Source of the DNA: SM23-32 sp964434535
GTDB lineage: Bacteria; Planctomycetota; Brocadiia; SM23-32
NCBI GenBank assembly: GCA_964434535.1
Contig: CAYSWA010000006.1
Location: forward strand, 50,968 to 114,967
Direction: 5' to 3'
DNA length: 64,000 bases
Of this stretch, positions 40,308 through 49,330 are shown in pieces. The notes under the pieces were generated by a model that saw only the letters and a program-made list of their open reading frames with translations, made no database searches and was not told where the DNA came from. Position numbers and translations under genes: made by a program. The stretch's first letter is position 1. Each line of letters starts with the position of its first letter.

Positions 40308-42779
40308 ATGGCGAGTAACGACGAGAACGGGTCGGCCTACGAGGCCGAGGACATCCGTGTGCTCGGCGGCATCGAGCACGTCCGTCTGCGCCCGGCCATG
40401 TACATCGGCGACACCTCGGAGCGCGGGCTCCACCACCTGGTCGAGGAGGTGGTGGCGAACGCGATCGATGAGGTGCTGGTCGGCCGCTGCACCCGCATCC
40501 ACGTGCGCCTCCACGCCGACGGGAGCGTCTCGGTGACCGACAACGGCGGGGGCATCCCGGTGGACGTGCACCCCGAGGTGGGCAAGCCGGCCCTTGAAGT
40601 CGTCATGACCATGCTCAACGCCGGCGCCAAGTTCGACAAGAAGAGCTACAAGGTCTCGGCCGGCCTGCACGGGGTCGGCGTCTCGTGCGTCAACGCCCTC
40701 AGCGAGTGGCTCGAGGCCGAGGTCTGGCTCTCGGGCAAGGTGCACTACCAGCGTTACGAGCGGGGCGAGCCGCAGACGCCGGTCGAGATCCGCGGCCGCA
40801 CCGACCGCCACGGCACGCGCATCCGCTTCAAGCCCGACCCGCAGATCTTCGAGACGATGAAGTTCCGCTGGGACATCATCGCCCGCCGCCTGCGCGAGCT
40901 CGCCTTCCTGAACGGCGGCGCCGAGATCAGCATCTCCGACCAGGCCGAGGACCGCGAGGAGACCTTCCTCTACGAGGGCGGCATCCGGGAGTTCGTCGAG
41001 CACCTCAACCAGGGCAAGGAACCGCTCCACGAGGACGTGATCTACATCGCCCAGGAGGTCGGGGACGTCATCTGCGAGATCGCCCTCCAGTACAACGCCA
41101 GCTACCTGGAGAACGTCTTCTCCTTCGCCAACAACATCAACACCGTCGAGGGCGGCACGCACCTGAGCGGGCTTCGCAGCGCCCTGACCCGCACCTTCAA
41201 TGCCTACGGGCGCGACGAGGGACTGCTCAAAGACGTGGCCCCCGGCGGCCAGGACTACCGCGAGGGGCTGACCGCCGTGATCAGCATCAAGCTGCCCGAG
41301 CCGCAGTTCGAAGGGCAGACCAAGATGAAGCTCGGCAACCGCGAGGTCGGCGGACTCGTCGAGCAGGTGGTCAACGAGGCGCTCAGCGTCTACTGCGAGG
41401 AGAACCCCGACTCGGCCCGCGCGATCATGGCCAAGGCCGTTGAGGCGGCCCAGGCGCGCGAGGCGGCGCGCAAGGCCCGCGAGCTGACCCGCCGCAAGGG
41501 CGCCCTGGTCACCTCGGGCCTGCCGGGCAAGCTGCGCGACTGCTCCAGCCGCGACGTGGCCAGCACCGAGCTGTTCATCGTCGAGGGCCAGAGCGCCGGC
41601 GGCACCGCCAGCATGGGACGCGACCGCGCGTTCCAGGCCATCCTGCCCCTGAGGGGCGTGATCCTGAACGTGGAGAAGGCCCGCGTCGACAAGATGCTCA
41701 GCAACAAGGAGATACGCTCGCTCATCCTGGCCCTCGGCACCGGCATCGGGCAGGAGGAGTTCGACCTGGAGAAGCTGCGCTACGGCAAGGTCTTCATCAT
41801 GACCGACGCCGACATCGACGGCGCCCACATCCGCACGCTCCTGCTGACCTTCTTCTTCCGCCAGATGCCGGAGATCATCAAGGGGGGGCGCCTCTTTATC
41901 GCCCGCCCGCCGCTCTACGCCGTCACCCGGCGGGGCAAAAAGCAGTACGTGCACGACGACCGCGAGCTCCAGGCCAAGCTGCTCGAACTCGGCGCCATGG
42001 ACGCTGCCCTGCGGGTCAAGCTCAACGGCGAGGAGGCCGAGCTGGCCGACCAGCCCTTCGCGGAGCTGGTGGGGCTGCTCGGCGAGCTGGACGGCCAGAT
42101 CGACCGGGTCGAGGCACAGGGGATGAGCTTCCGCCGCTACCTGGAATCGCGCTCGCCGAAGGAGGGCGGCAAGTTCCCCCTCTACCGGGCCGTCTACGTC
42201 GACGCCGAGCGCGAGCGCCACGAACACCTGTTCTACACCGAGGACGACTACGACGCGTTCGTGATGGGCCTGCGCCGGCAGCTCGAGGGCCAGGGCAGCG
42301 ACCTGCGGCTGGTCGAGTCCGACGACGGCCTGGCGCCCGAGCCCGAGGACCCGCGCCGCAGCCTGCGGCCCTGCCGCTTCGACGCCGCCGCTCGCATCGA
42401 GGAGCTGGTGGGCCGCATCGAGGGGCTCGGCATCCCCATCGCCAGCCTCTACGCCCGCGAGCAGGGCGAGGGGCGCTTCGCCGTGGTGGCCGACGGGGCC
42501 GAGGCCCCCGCCGACTCGCTGCTGGAGGTCATCCCCACGCTGCGCGAGCTGGGCCGCAAGGGGCTCGACATCCAGCGCTACAAGGGCCTGGGCGAGATGG
42601 ACGCCGCCGAGCTGGCCGAGACGACCCTCTCCCCCGAGACGCGCCGCGCCGCCCAGGTGACCATCGGCGACGCGATCCGGGCCGACAACTACTTCAGCAT
42701 CCTGGCCGGCAAGGACGTCAAGCAGCGCCGCGAGTTCATCGAGCGGCACGCCCTGGAGGTGAAGAACCTGGACGTGTAG
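40308..42779 (+). CDS. gyrB: DNA gyrase subunit B
   Basis: The 823-residue protein has the GHKL ATPase (RLRPAMYIGDTSERGLHHLV, EVVANAIDEVLVGRCTRIHV, YKVSAGLHGVGVSCVNALSE), the transducer, and the TOPRIM domain (FIVEGQSAGGTASMGRDRAF, MTDADIDGAHIRTLLLTFFF). An insert of about 170-200 residues in the TOPRIM region makes it longer than typical 640-residue GyrB. The C terminus has the standard YKGLGEMDAAELAETTLSP and ends FIERHALEVKNLDV. GAAGGAG ribosome binding site. With GyrA it introduces negative supercoils. It is read with dnaN and dciA. Confidence 0.97.
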   Translation: MASNDENGSAYEAEDIRVLGGIEHVRLRPAMYIGDTSERGLHHLVEEVVANAIDEVLVGRCTRIHVRLHADGSVSVTDNGGGIPVDVHPEVGKPALEVVMTMLNAGAKFDKKSYKVSAGLHGVGVSCVNALSEWLEAEVWLSGKVHYQRYERGEPQTPVEIRGRTDRHGTRIRFKPDPQIFETMKFRWDIIARRLRELAFLNGGAEISISDQAEDREETFLYEGGIREFVEHLNQGKEPLHEDVIYIAQEVGDVICEIALQYNASYLENVFSFANNINTVEGGTHLSGLRSALTRTFNAYGRDEGLLKDVAPGGQDYREGLTAVISIKLPEPQFEGQTKMKLGNREVGGLVEQVVNEALSVYCEENPDSARAIMAKAVEAAQAREAARKARELTRRKGALVTSGLPGKLRDCSSRDVASTELFIVEGQSAGGTASMGRDRAFQAILPLRGVILNVEKARVDKMLSNKEIRSLILALGTGIGQEEFDLEKLRYGKVFIMTDADIDGAHIRTLLLTFFFRQMPEIIKGGRLFIARPPLYAVTRRGKKQYVHDDRELQAKLLELGAMDAALRVKLNGEEAELADQPFAELVGLLGELDGQIDRVEAQGMSFRRYLESRSPKEGGKFPLYRAVYVDAERERHEHLFYTEDDYDAFVMGLRRQLEGQGSDLRLVESDDGLAPEPEDPRRSLRPCRFDAAARIEELVGRIEGLGIPIASLYAREQGEGRFAVVADGAEAPADSLLEVIPTLRELGRKGLDIQRYKGLGEMDAAELAETTLSPETRRAAQVTIGDAIRADNYFSILAGKDVKQRREFIERHALEVKNLDV

Positions 42780-42807
42780 CGGCGCCGGGGGCCGGCGGGA
42801 GTCATCC

Positions 42808-43842
42808 GTGGTCCAGTTCGACATCCCGGCCGAGTGCCCGCGCTGCGGGGCCACCTTCAGCGTGCCCCGGATCCGGGCCGGGCGGCAGGAGCCCTGCCCC
42901 GTCTGCCGCGCCGAGGTGCTCGTGCCCGCCCTGGCGGAGGCCGAGGAGGGCGAGGCCCCTGACGGGGAAGTCCGCTACGAGCAGCAGCAGGAGGAGCCGG
43001 CCACCGCGGCCGAGGTGCAGCAGCTGCCGGCCGACGTGTCCGGGCCCGTCGTCGTCTGCGTCGCCACGGAGCGGAAGCTGAACCCGATGGCCCTCGGCGA
43101 GCTGATCGCCGAGTTCGCCGGGATCCCCGTCACCGGCGGACGGCAGCGCGTGGTGCGCAGCAAGGGCCTGCTGATGGAGGGCCTGACGGTCGAGGCCGGC
43201 GAGCGCCTGATCGAAGCGCTGGCCGAACGGGGCGTCGAGGCCTTCATGGTGCCGGCGGCCTGGGTGCCCCGGCCGCAGGCGCTGAACCTGACGCGCATCT
43301 ACGACGCCGACCAGGAGGCCCTGCACGTGCAGGTGGACGCGGAGGGCGCGATCCGCCCGCTGCCGTGGCGCCTGCTGGCGGCCGGAGCCTGCGTGCAGAG
43401 CCCGCCGGCGGCCGGCAGGGAGCCGCAGAGCTACGGCGAGGAGGCGATGATGCCGGCCGTCGCGCCGGGGATCGGCTTCGGCGTGATCCGGCGGCGCCGG
43501 CGCATGACTTACGGCCGGCGCGATGAGCCGGAGATGCGCGTAATGCTCTTCTTCTGCGGCCGCAGGGGTGGCGTCTACGAGCTGGCCTTCGGCGAGCGAC
43601 AGGTGCGCTACCCTTACCTGGGCGAGCGGGTGCGGCCGACGGCCGGGCAGAACTTCGTCCTGGTGCTGCGCGACGTGATGGGGCAGGGCGGGCGCGCCTT
43701 CTTCCCGGCCAGCTTCAGCGCGGCGGCCGAGGGCCGGCGCGTGGGCGTCACCAAAGTGACGGGCAAGCTGGAGAGCGAGAACTACAGGCGCTGGGTGCTC
43801 TGCTGCGCGGCGAGGCGCGGCCTGCTGACCCCGCAACACTGA
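42808..43842 (+). CDS. Hypothetical protein with N-terminal zinc ribbon, between gyrB and gyrA
   Basis: The 344-residue protein starts at GTG 42808, with GGCGGGAG 6 bases upstream. The first 40 residues form a C4 zinc ribbon (CPRCGATFSVPRIRAGRQEP then CPVCRAEVLVP). The next domain includes VVVCVATERKLNPMALGELI and EAGERLIEALAERGVEAFMV, and the last part (about 235-344) VMLFFCGRRGGVYELAFGER with RYPYLGERVRPTAGQNFVLV. No family is recognised. It is tightly embedded in the gyrB-gyrA operon (28 and 21 bases), so it is co-expressed with gyrase and may be related to topology control, though this is only context. Confidence 0.8.
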   Translation: MVQFDIPAECPRCGATFSVPRIRAGRQEPCPVCRAEVLVPALAEAEEGEAPDGEVRYEQQQEEPATAAEVQQLPADVSGPVVVCVATERKLNPMALGELIAEFAGIPVTGGRQRVVRSKGLLMEGLTVEAGERLIEALAERGVEAFMVPAAWVPRPQALNLTRIYDADQEALHVQVDAEGAIRPLPWRLLAAGACVQSPPAAGREPQSYGEEAMMPAVAPGIGFGVIRRRRRMTYGRRDEPEMRVMLFFCGRRGGVYELAFGERQVRYPYLGERVRPTAGQNFVLVLRDVMGQGGRAFFPASFSAAAEGRRVGVTKVTGKLESENYRRWVLCCAARRGLLTPQH

Positions 43843-43863
43843 CCGGAAGAGACGAACGCCGAG

Positions 43864-46335
43864 ATGGCCCACGAAGTCCAGGAAGCCGAAGAGCTCCTCA
43901 TCGAAGAGGAGATGAAGGACGCCTACCTGACGTTCGCCATGAGCGTGATCATCAGCCGGGCGCTGCCCGACGTGCGGGACGGCTTGAAGCCCGTGCAGCG
44001 CCGCATCCTGCTCGGGATGAACGAGCTGAACCTGGGGCCCCGCTCCAAGACGCGCAAGTGCGGCAAGATCGTCGGCGACGTGCACGGCAACTACCACCCG
44101 CACGGCGAGCAGGCCATCTATGACACGCTGGTGCGCATGGCCCAGCCCTTCACCATGCGCTACCCCCTGGTCGACAGCCAGGGCAACTTCGGCTCGATGG
44201 ACGGCGACCCGCCGGCGGCCCAGCGCTACACCGAGGCCCGCCTCAGCTACATGGGCATGGAGATGCTCCAGGACCTGGAGCAGGACACCGTCGCCTTCGT
44301 CGACAACTATGACAACACCCGCCGCGAGCCGGTGGTGCTGCCCGCGCGCTTCCCCGCCCTGCTGGCCAACGGCGCGGCGGGCATCGCCGTGGGCATGGCC
44401 ACCAGCGTGCCCCCGCACAACCTGCGCGAGCTCTGCGATGCGACCATCGCCGTGCTCGACGATCCGGCGATCAGCATCCGCGACCTGCTGGACATCATGC
44501 CCGGGCCCGACTTCCCCACCGGGGGCATCATCTGCGGCCAGGAGGGCGTCTACGAGGGCTATACGACGGGCCGGGGCATCGTGACGCTGCGGGCGCGCAC
44601 CCACTTCGAGGAGTTGCGCGGCGGGCGGCGAGCCATCGTGGTGAGCGAGCCGCCGCCGAAGATGGACCGCGACGCCATCGTGGAGAAGATCGCCGACGCC
44701 GTCCAGGCCGGCCGCATCCAGGACGTGCACGACATCCGCAACGAGAGCGACAGCGAAGGCACGCGCATCGTCATCGAACTGAAGCGCGAGGCCGACCAGG
44801 ACATCGTGCTCAACCAGCTCTTCCGCCACACGCCGCTGCAGGGCTCGGTGAGCATCATCCTGATCGCGGTCGTGGACGGGCGCCCGGAGACGCTCGACGT
44901 TCGCTCGATCATCCAGCACTACATCGACCACCGCCGCGAGGTGATCCGGCGGCGCACCCGCCACCTGCTGGAGCGGGCTGAGGACCGCGCCCACGTGCTG
45001 CAAGGTCTCAAGGTCGCCATCATCAACATCGACGAGGTGATCCGGATCATCCGCTCCAGCCAGGAGGTGGCCGAGGCGCGCGGGCGGCTCATGGAGCGCT
45101 TCGAGCTCTCCGAGCGCCAGGTCGACGCCATCGTCGCCATGCGGCTGCGCAGCCTGGTGGGCCTGGAGCAGATCAAGATCGAGCAGGAGCACGAGGAGCT
45201 GCTCGCCCGGATCGCCGAGTACAAGGCCATCCTGGCCGAGCCGGCCCGCGTCGACGCCATGATCCGCGAGGACCTGCGCGAGGTGAAGGAGAAGTACGGC
45301 GACGAGCGGCGCACCGAGATCGGCGGACCGGTCGAGATCCTGGAGCGCGAGGACCTGGTGCCCGAGGAGGACGTGGTCGTCACCGTCAGCTATCGCGGCT
45401 ACGTCAAGCGCACCAAGCCGGAGGCCTTCCGCGAGCAGGGCCGCGGCGGAAAGGGCGTCATCGGCGCCGACCTGCCCGAGGAGGACTTCATCGCCGACAT
45501 CTTCGCCTCCTCCACGCACGACTACATCATGTTCTTCACCAACCTCGGGCTGGTCTACTGGCTGAAGGTCTACATGATCCCCGAGATGCAGCGCACCGCC
45601 CGCGGGCGCGCCCTGGTGAACCTGCTCGACCTGCGCGAGGGCGAGGTGGTCACCGGCATGGTGCCCGTGCGCGAGTTCGACCAGGAGCACTACCTGCTGA
45701 TGGCCACCGCCGGCGGCACACTGAAGAAGACCGCCCTCGACGCCTTCGGCAAGCGCGGCTCCGGCGGCATCATCGCCATCGACCTGGCCGAGGACGACCG
45801 GCTCATCGGCGTGCGGCGCACCACCGGCGAGCAGGACGTGGTGCTCGGCACGCGCGACGGACGCGCCGTCCGGTTCGACGAGCAGGACGTGCGCCCCATG
45901 GGCCGCACCGCCGCCGGCGTGCGCGGCATCCGCCTGCGCGACGACGACCGCGTCGTCGACATGGCCGTCGTCCGCCCCGAGACCGAGCTGCTCACCGTCT
46001 GCGAGAACGGCTACGGCAAGCGCACGGCCTTCGAGCACTACCCCGTCCACCGCCGGGGCGGGCTCGGCGTGATCGACATCCAGACCATCGAGCGCAACGG
46101 CCGGGTGGTCGCCATGCGCGAGGTCGCCGAGGGCCACCAGCTCTTCCTGATCACCGAGCAGGGCATGATCGTCTGCATCCCCGTCGGCTCGATCGGCTCG
46201 ATCGGCCGCAACACACAGGGCGTCCGTCTGATCAAGACCGAAGAGGGCGACCGCGTCAGCAGTGTCGCCCTCGTCGCTGAGGAAGAGCAAGAGCAACAGG
46301 AAGAGGAACAGGAACAGGGGGAAGGAGAAGGCTGA
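43864..46335 (+). CDS. gyrA: DNA gyrase subunit A
   Basis: The 823-residue protein shows the breakage-reunion domain with the catalytic Tyr122 in AQRYTEARLSYMG and PVQRRILLGMNELNLGPRSK near the N terminus. The GyrA-box is present as QGRGGKGVIGADL, identifying gyrase rather than topoisomerase IV. In the quinolone-resistance-determining region the residue equivalent to E. coli Ser83 is Gln83 (HPHGEQAIYDT), with Glu82 where E. coli has Asp82. A C-terminal beta-pinwheel follows and a Glu/Gln-rich tail ends it. purC starts one base after the stop. Confidence 0.97.
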   Translation: MAHEVQEAEELLIEEEMKDAYLTFAMSVIISRALPDVRDGLKPVQRRILLGMNELNLGPRSKTRKCGKIVGDVHGNYHPHGEQAIYDTLVRMAQPFTMRYPLVDSQGNFGSMDGDPPAAQRYTEARLSYMGMEMLQDLEQDTVAFVDNYDNTRREPVVLPARFPALLANGAAGIAVGMATSVPPHNLRELCDATIAVLDDPAISIRDLLDIMPGPDFPTGGIICGQEGVYEGYTTGRGIVTLRARTHFEELRGGRRAIVVSEPPPKMDRDAIVEKIADAVQAGRIQDVHDIRNESDSEGTRIVIELKREADQDIVLNQLFRHTPLQGSVSIILIAVVDGRPETLDVRSIIQHYIDHRREVIRRRTRHLLERAEDRAHVLQGLKVAIINIDEVIRIIRSSQEVAEARGRLMERFELSERQVDAIVAMRLRSLVGLEQIKIEQEHEELLARIAEYKAILAEPARVDAMIREDLREVKEKYGDERRTEIGGPVEILEREDLVPEEDVVVTVSYRGYVKRTKPEAFREQGRGGKGVIGADLPEEDFIADIFASSTHDYIMFFTNLGLVYWLKVYMIPEMQRTARGRALVNLLDLREGEVVTGMVPVREFDQEHYLLMATAGGTLKKTALDAFGKRGSGGIIAIDLAEDDRLIGVRRTTGEQDVVLGTRDGRAVRFDEQDVRPMGRTAAGVRGIRLRDDDRVVDMAVVRPETELLTVCENGYGKRTAFEHYPVHRRGGLGVIDIQTIERNGRVVAMREVAEGHQLFLITEQGMIVCIPVGSIGSIGRNTQGVRLIKTEEGDRVSSVALVAEEEQEQQEEEQEQGEGEG

Positions 46336-46336
46336 A

Positions 46337-47236
46337 ATGGAGATGCCGCCGCCGCTCGTGGAGACGGACCTGAAGGGGCTGGAGCTTTTCAACCGGGGAA
46401 AAGTGCGCGACATCTACGCGCTCGACTCGCGCCTGCTCGTGGTGACCACCGACCGCATAAGCTGCTTCGACGTGGTGCTCGCCACCGCCATCCCGGGCAA
46501 GGGCAAGGTGCTGACCCACCTGACCGAGTTCTGGCTCGACTTCCTCGGCGAGGAGGTGCCCAACCACCTGATCACGACCCGCGTCGCCGAGATGGGCCCC
46601 GAGGTCGAGCCGCACCGCGAGCTGCTGGAGGGGCGCACGATGCTGGTGCGCCGCGCCGACGTGATCCCCGTCGAGTGCGTCGTGCGCGGCTACCTCTCCG
46701 GCTCGGGATGGCGGTCCTATCGCGACACGGGCCGGGTCTGCGGCGTCGAGCTGCCCGAGGGCCTGGTCGAGAGCGGCAGGCTGCCCGAGCCGATCTTCAC
46801 CCCCACCACCAAGGCCGAGGAGGGCCACGACCTGCCGCTCGCGATGGGCGAGGTGGAGCAGATGGTCGGCGCCGAGCCGGCCCGTCGCCTGCGCGACCTC
46901 TCGATCGAGCTCTACCGCCGCGCGGCCGACTATGCCGCCGAGCGGGGCATCATCATCAGCGACACCAAGTTCGAGTGGGGCCGCTGCGCCGGGGAGCTGA
47001 CCCTGGTGGACGAGGTGCTCACGCCCGACTCCTCGCGCTTCTGGCCGGCCGACACCTACCGCCCCGGCGGGCCGCAGTTCAGCTACGACAAGCAGTACGT
47101 GCGCGACTGGCTCGACGATTCGGGCTGGGACCACGAGCCGCCCTCGCCCGAGCTGCCCCGCGAGGTGGTCGAGCGCACCGCCGAGAAGTACCTGGAGGCC
47201 TGCCGCCGCCTCACCGGCACCTCCCCCGCCGACTGA
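46337..47236 (+). CDS. purC: Phosphoribosylaminoimidazole-succinocarboxamide synthase (SAICAR synthetase)
   Basis: The 299-residue protein is the longer, class-typical form: ELFNRGKVRDIYALDSRLLV, VTTDRISCFDVVLATAIPGK, ECVVRGYLSGSGWRSYRDTG, IFTPTTKAEEGHD, GIIISDTKFEWGR and DEVLTPDSSRFWPADTY, all catalytic and ATP/CAIR-binding segments. It joins aspartate to CAIR in purine synthesis. The ATG is one base beyond the gyrA stop, with GGGGAAGGAG inside gyrA, so it is the last gene of the replication operon. Such linkage of purC to gyrA is not universal. Confidence 0.96.
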   Translation: MEMPPPLVETDLKGLELFNRGKVRDIYALDSRLLVVTTDRISCFDVVLATAIPGKGKVLTHLTEFWLDFLGEEVPNHLITTRVAEMGPEVEPHRELLEGRTMLVRRADVIPVECVVRGYLSGSGWRSYRDTGRVCGVELPEGLVESGRLPEPIFTPTTKAEEGHDLPLAMGEVEQMVGAEPARRLRDLSIELYRRAADYAAERGIIISDTKFEWGRCAGELTLVDEVLTPDSSRFWPADTYRPGGPQFSYDKQYVRDWLDDSGWDHEPPSPELPREVVERTAEKYLEACRRLTGTSPAD

Positions 47237-47301
47237 GCCGGCCCGCCGCTGCTCGAGAATATCGTCCGAAGCCTGGCCGCCTTGCGGGATGGCCTGCTGG
47301 G

Positions 47302-48492
47302 TCAAGCGCTGCCGTGGGGCAGGAAGAGCTCTGTGTAGCACCGAGTGAAGAACTGATCTGTCATCCCACCGATGTAGTCCAATACAAGTTGTTCGTTACT
47401 GGCGTCGTAGGTTTCCGGCAAGTCTTCATCCCGGAACTCTGCCAGGAACGTAATGGCATGGCAGGCTTCGTCGTCAAGATCGGCCTTGGGGGGCACCTCG
47501 TCAGCACCAAGCTTCTCAACGAGCAGATCAAACATGCTGCCGATGGCCAGCTTGATCTGAGCGAAGCAGGCCGTGACTTTCGGGTGCCTGTAGATACGCT
47601 CAACGCTGAATTCCTGGAATTCCCGCAGCGCCTTACGTACTTCCCCGTTGATTGCGATAAAGCCTTGCCCCCGACTGTGTTGAACGATGTCGTGAACGAG
47701 GTTAGCTATGAACTCGCGGTTCGTGCTGCCGAGAGTGTTGCGGACTCCCGCGGGCAGATCCCGCCTGTTCACTATCTTGGCGTCGACGGCGTCCTCAAAG
47801 TCGCGACCCAGGTACGCTACGCGGTCTGCCGCCCGCACAACGCATCCCTCCAGCGTAGCGGGCATTCCATGTTCTGGCCGAAGGCCTTCAGTAAGGTCAT
47901 GCCGATCCCAGTCGGGCTCCAAGCGCGCCCGGTCGTAGTCTTCGCCACAATGCATGAGAATGCCATCCCTGACCGCGAATGTGAGGTTGAGACCAGGATG
48001 CTTCGGCTTGTACGGCGACTCGATCAAGTCGACTACCCGAAGGCTTTGCGGCTCGTGGTCGTAGGTCAGGCGGTGCTCCTTGGCGATCTCCTGAAGCCGC
48101 TCTTCCCCGTGATGACCGAACGGGGCGTGTCCAAGGTCGTGGCCCAGCGCGATCGCCGCGACTAAGTCCAGGTTGAGGTTGAGCGCCCGCGCAACGGTCC
48201 GCGCTACGGAGGCAACGTGCAGTGAGTGTTCCAGGCGCGTGCAGATGTGGTCGTTCTGTGGAAGGACGAAGACCTGCGTCTTATGCCTAAGGCGACGGAA
48301 GGCGCGGGAGTGGAGGATGCGCGTGTAGTCTCGTTCGAACTCCGTTCGGTACGGATCTGGCTCCTGTTGGTACTGGCGCCTTGCCGCACGCTGGCGGTCG
48401 CCCGAGCGACTGGCGCACTCAGCGAGAGCACGCTCACCTTCTTCGGCGCGGACGCGGGGGAGATCATTGTCGATTGGCTTGGGCACGCTCAA
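47302..48492 (-). CDS. dgt: dGTPase-like HD-domain triphosphohydrolase
   Basis: The 396-residue protein has all parts of the deoxyguanosinetriphosphate triphosphohydrolase-like family: SRAFRRLRHKTQVF, RLEHSLHVASVARTVAR with H89, and the HD motif ALGHDLGHAPFGHHGE with H118, D119 and H122. Further on are RAADRVAYLGRDFEDAVDA with the remaining metal ligand, and the helical C-terminal domain. It hydrolyses dNTPs to deoxynucleosides and triphosphate; homologues can limit phage replication. The gene has a markedly less GC-rich composition than its neighbours. Its ATG overlaps the stop of the upstream 2-deoxyribosyltransferase-like gene. Confidence 0.93.
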   Translation of the reverse strand: MSVPKPIDNDLPRVRAEEGERALAECASRSGDRQRAARRQYQQEPDPYRTEFERDYTRILHSRAFRRLRHKTQVFVLPQNDHICTRLEHSLHVASVARTVARALNLNLDLVAAIALGHDLGHAPFGHHGEERLQEIAKEHRLTYDHEPQSLRVVDLIESPYKPKHPGLNLTFAVRDGILMHCGEDYDRARLEPDWDRHDLTEGLRPEHGMPATLEGCVVRAADRVAYLGRDFEDAVDAKIVNRRDLPAGVRNTLGSTNREFIANLVHDIVQHSRGQGFIAINGEVRKALREFQEFSVERIYRHPKVTACFAQIKLAIGSMFDLLVEKLGADEVPPKADLDDEACHAITFLAEFRDEDLPETYDASNEQLVLDYIGGMTDQFFTRCYTELFLPHGSA

Positions 48493-49127
48493 CGATCCGT
48501 AGCGGACGTAGCGGTGTTTGCCCTGGCGGAGATCACGGCCGCAACATCCTCCATTCTCCTGGACTGCGAAAGTGTATTCCAGATCTCAGCCCCTAGCTTG
48601 AGCGACTCGGAGATCTCCTCCTCGCGCTCAAACTGCTGACGTGGACCTATCTTGCCCGCGTCGACTCGCGACTTCAGCCACTCCGCCGCCCGCTCGGGTC
48701 CATCTGCCAGCTCGAAGCCGAAAAGACCGACGACCAGCGGATTCTGCTCGCCCCCGAAGACGCTATAGGTGTCTGTCTTATAGCCCACCACGGCCTTGCC
48801 GTATGCCCACGCCATAGCGGCCTCGGCCACGGCGCCTTCGTCGGGCACTCTGCCGTTGAGGTTGACCACGACGGCGCCACACCGGCTCAGCAACTGGTAG
48901 ACATCGAGCGCGAAGATAGCTTTAGAGGTCATCCGCGAAGCGGCGGCGCGCGAGATGCCCATTGCGGCCAGCACGTCGACGCAGTTCGTGAACTCCAATC
49001 CATCACGCTGTGGGAGAAACGTTCCAAAGCCCGCTCCATGGAGCGCGTCGGCCAGCTGCTGCATCTCTTCCTTCTGCTTGTCGCTGAACAACGGACCCGC
49101 ACAGTAGACCCGCGGCCCCTCTTTCAT
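48489..49127 (-). CDS. Nucleoside 2-deoxyribosyltransferase-like protein
   Basis: The 212-residue protein begins PRVYCAGPLFSDKQKEEMQQ, the start of the nucleoside 2-deoxyribosyltransferase fold, then FGTFLPQRDGLEFTN. The substrate-binding core GAVVVNLNGRVPDEGAVAEA followed by AMAWAYGKAVVGYKTDT contains E102, aligned with the catalytic glutamate. Start chosen as ATG 49127, with AAGGGGTGG about 7 bases upstream. The family swaps or hydrolyses bases of (deoxy)nucleosides, and relatives are found in toxin and phage-defence proteins. The long C-terminal part (160-212) is helical and charged. Composition is as unusual as in the dGTPase gene, suggesting joint acquisition. Confidence 0.85.
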   Translation of the reverse strand: MKEGPRVYCAGPLFSDKQKEEMQQLADALHGAGFGTFLPQRDGLEFTNCVDVLAAMGISRAAASRMTSKAIFALDVYQLLSRCGAVVVNLNGRVPDEGAVAEAAMAWAYGKAVVGYKTDTYSVFGGEQNPLVVGLFGFELADGPERAAEWLKSRVDAGKIGPRQQFEREEEISESLKLGAEIWNTLSQSRRMEDVAAVISARANTATSATDR

Positions 49128-49249
49128 GGCCAGCCACCCCTTTCTTGCCCTTTCGGCCTCTGACGGCGAAGTAGCGCGTGCGATGACACGACTGCTCGGA
49201 CGGCGTGTTGCTGAAAACCGCCGCACCCTACCCCTTACTATGCTGCCGC

Positions 49250-49278
49250 ATTGTAGCGAACCGCCCAGTGTGCATCAA
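49250..49278 (-). promoter_or_regulatory. sigma70-type promoter for the deoxyribosyltransferase-dGTPase pair
   Basis: Minus strand TTGATG (49278-49273), 17 bases, TACAAT (49255-49250). It leaves a leader of about 115 bases before the first ATG. Confidence 0.6.
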
Positions 49279-49330
49279 GCACTGCCGCAGGTTCTCGGGT
49301 TCCTTCACAGGAAATGTCTAACCGGCACGC

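Noticed and set aside
42802..46413. 1203-codon minus-strand open frame opposite gyrA
   Set aside because: Shadow of gyrA and the zinc-ribbon gene; composition skewed and no motif. The same holds for 39924-42854 opposite gyrB and 61469-63964 opposite the DUF4062 gene.
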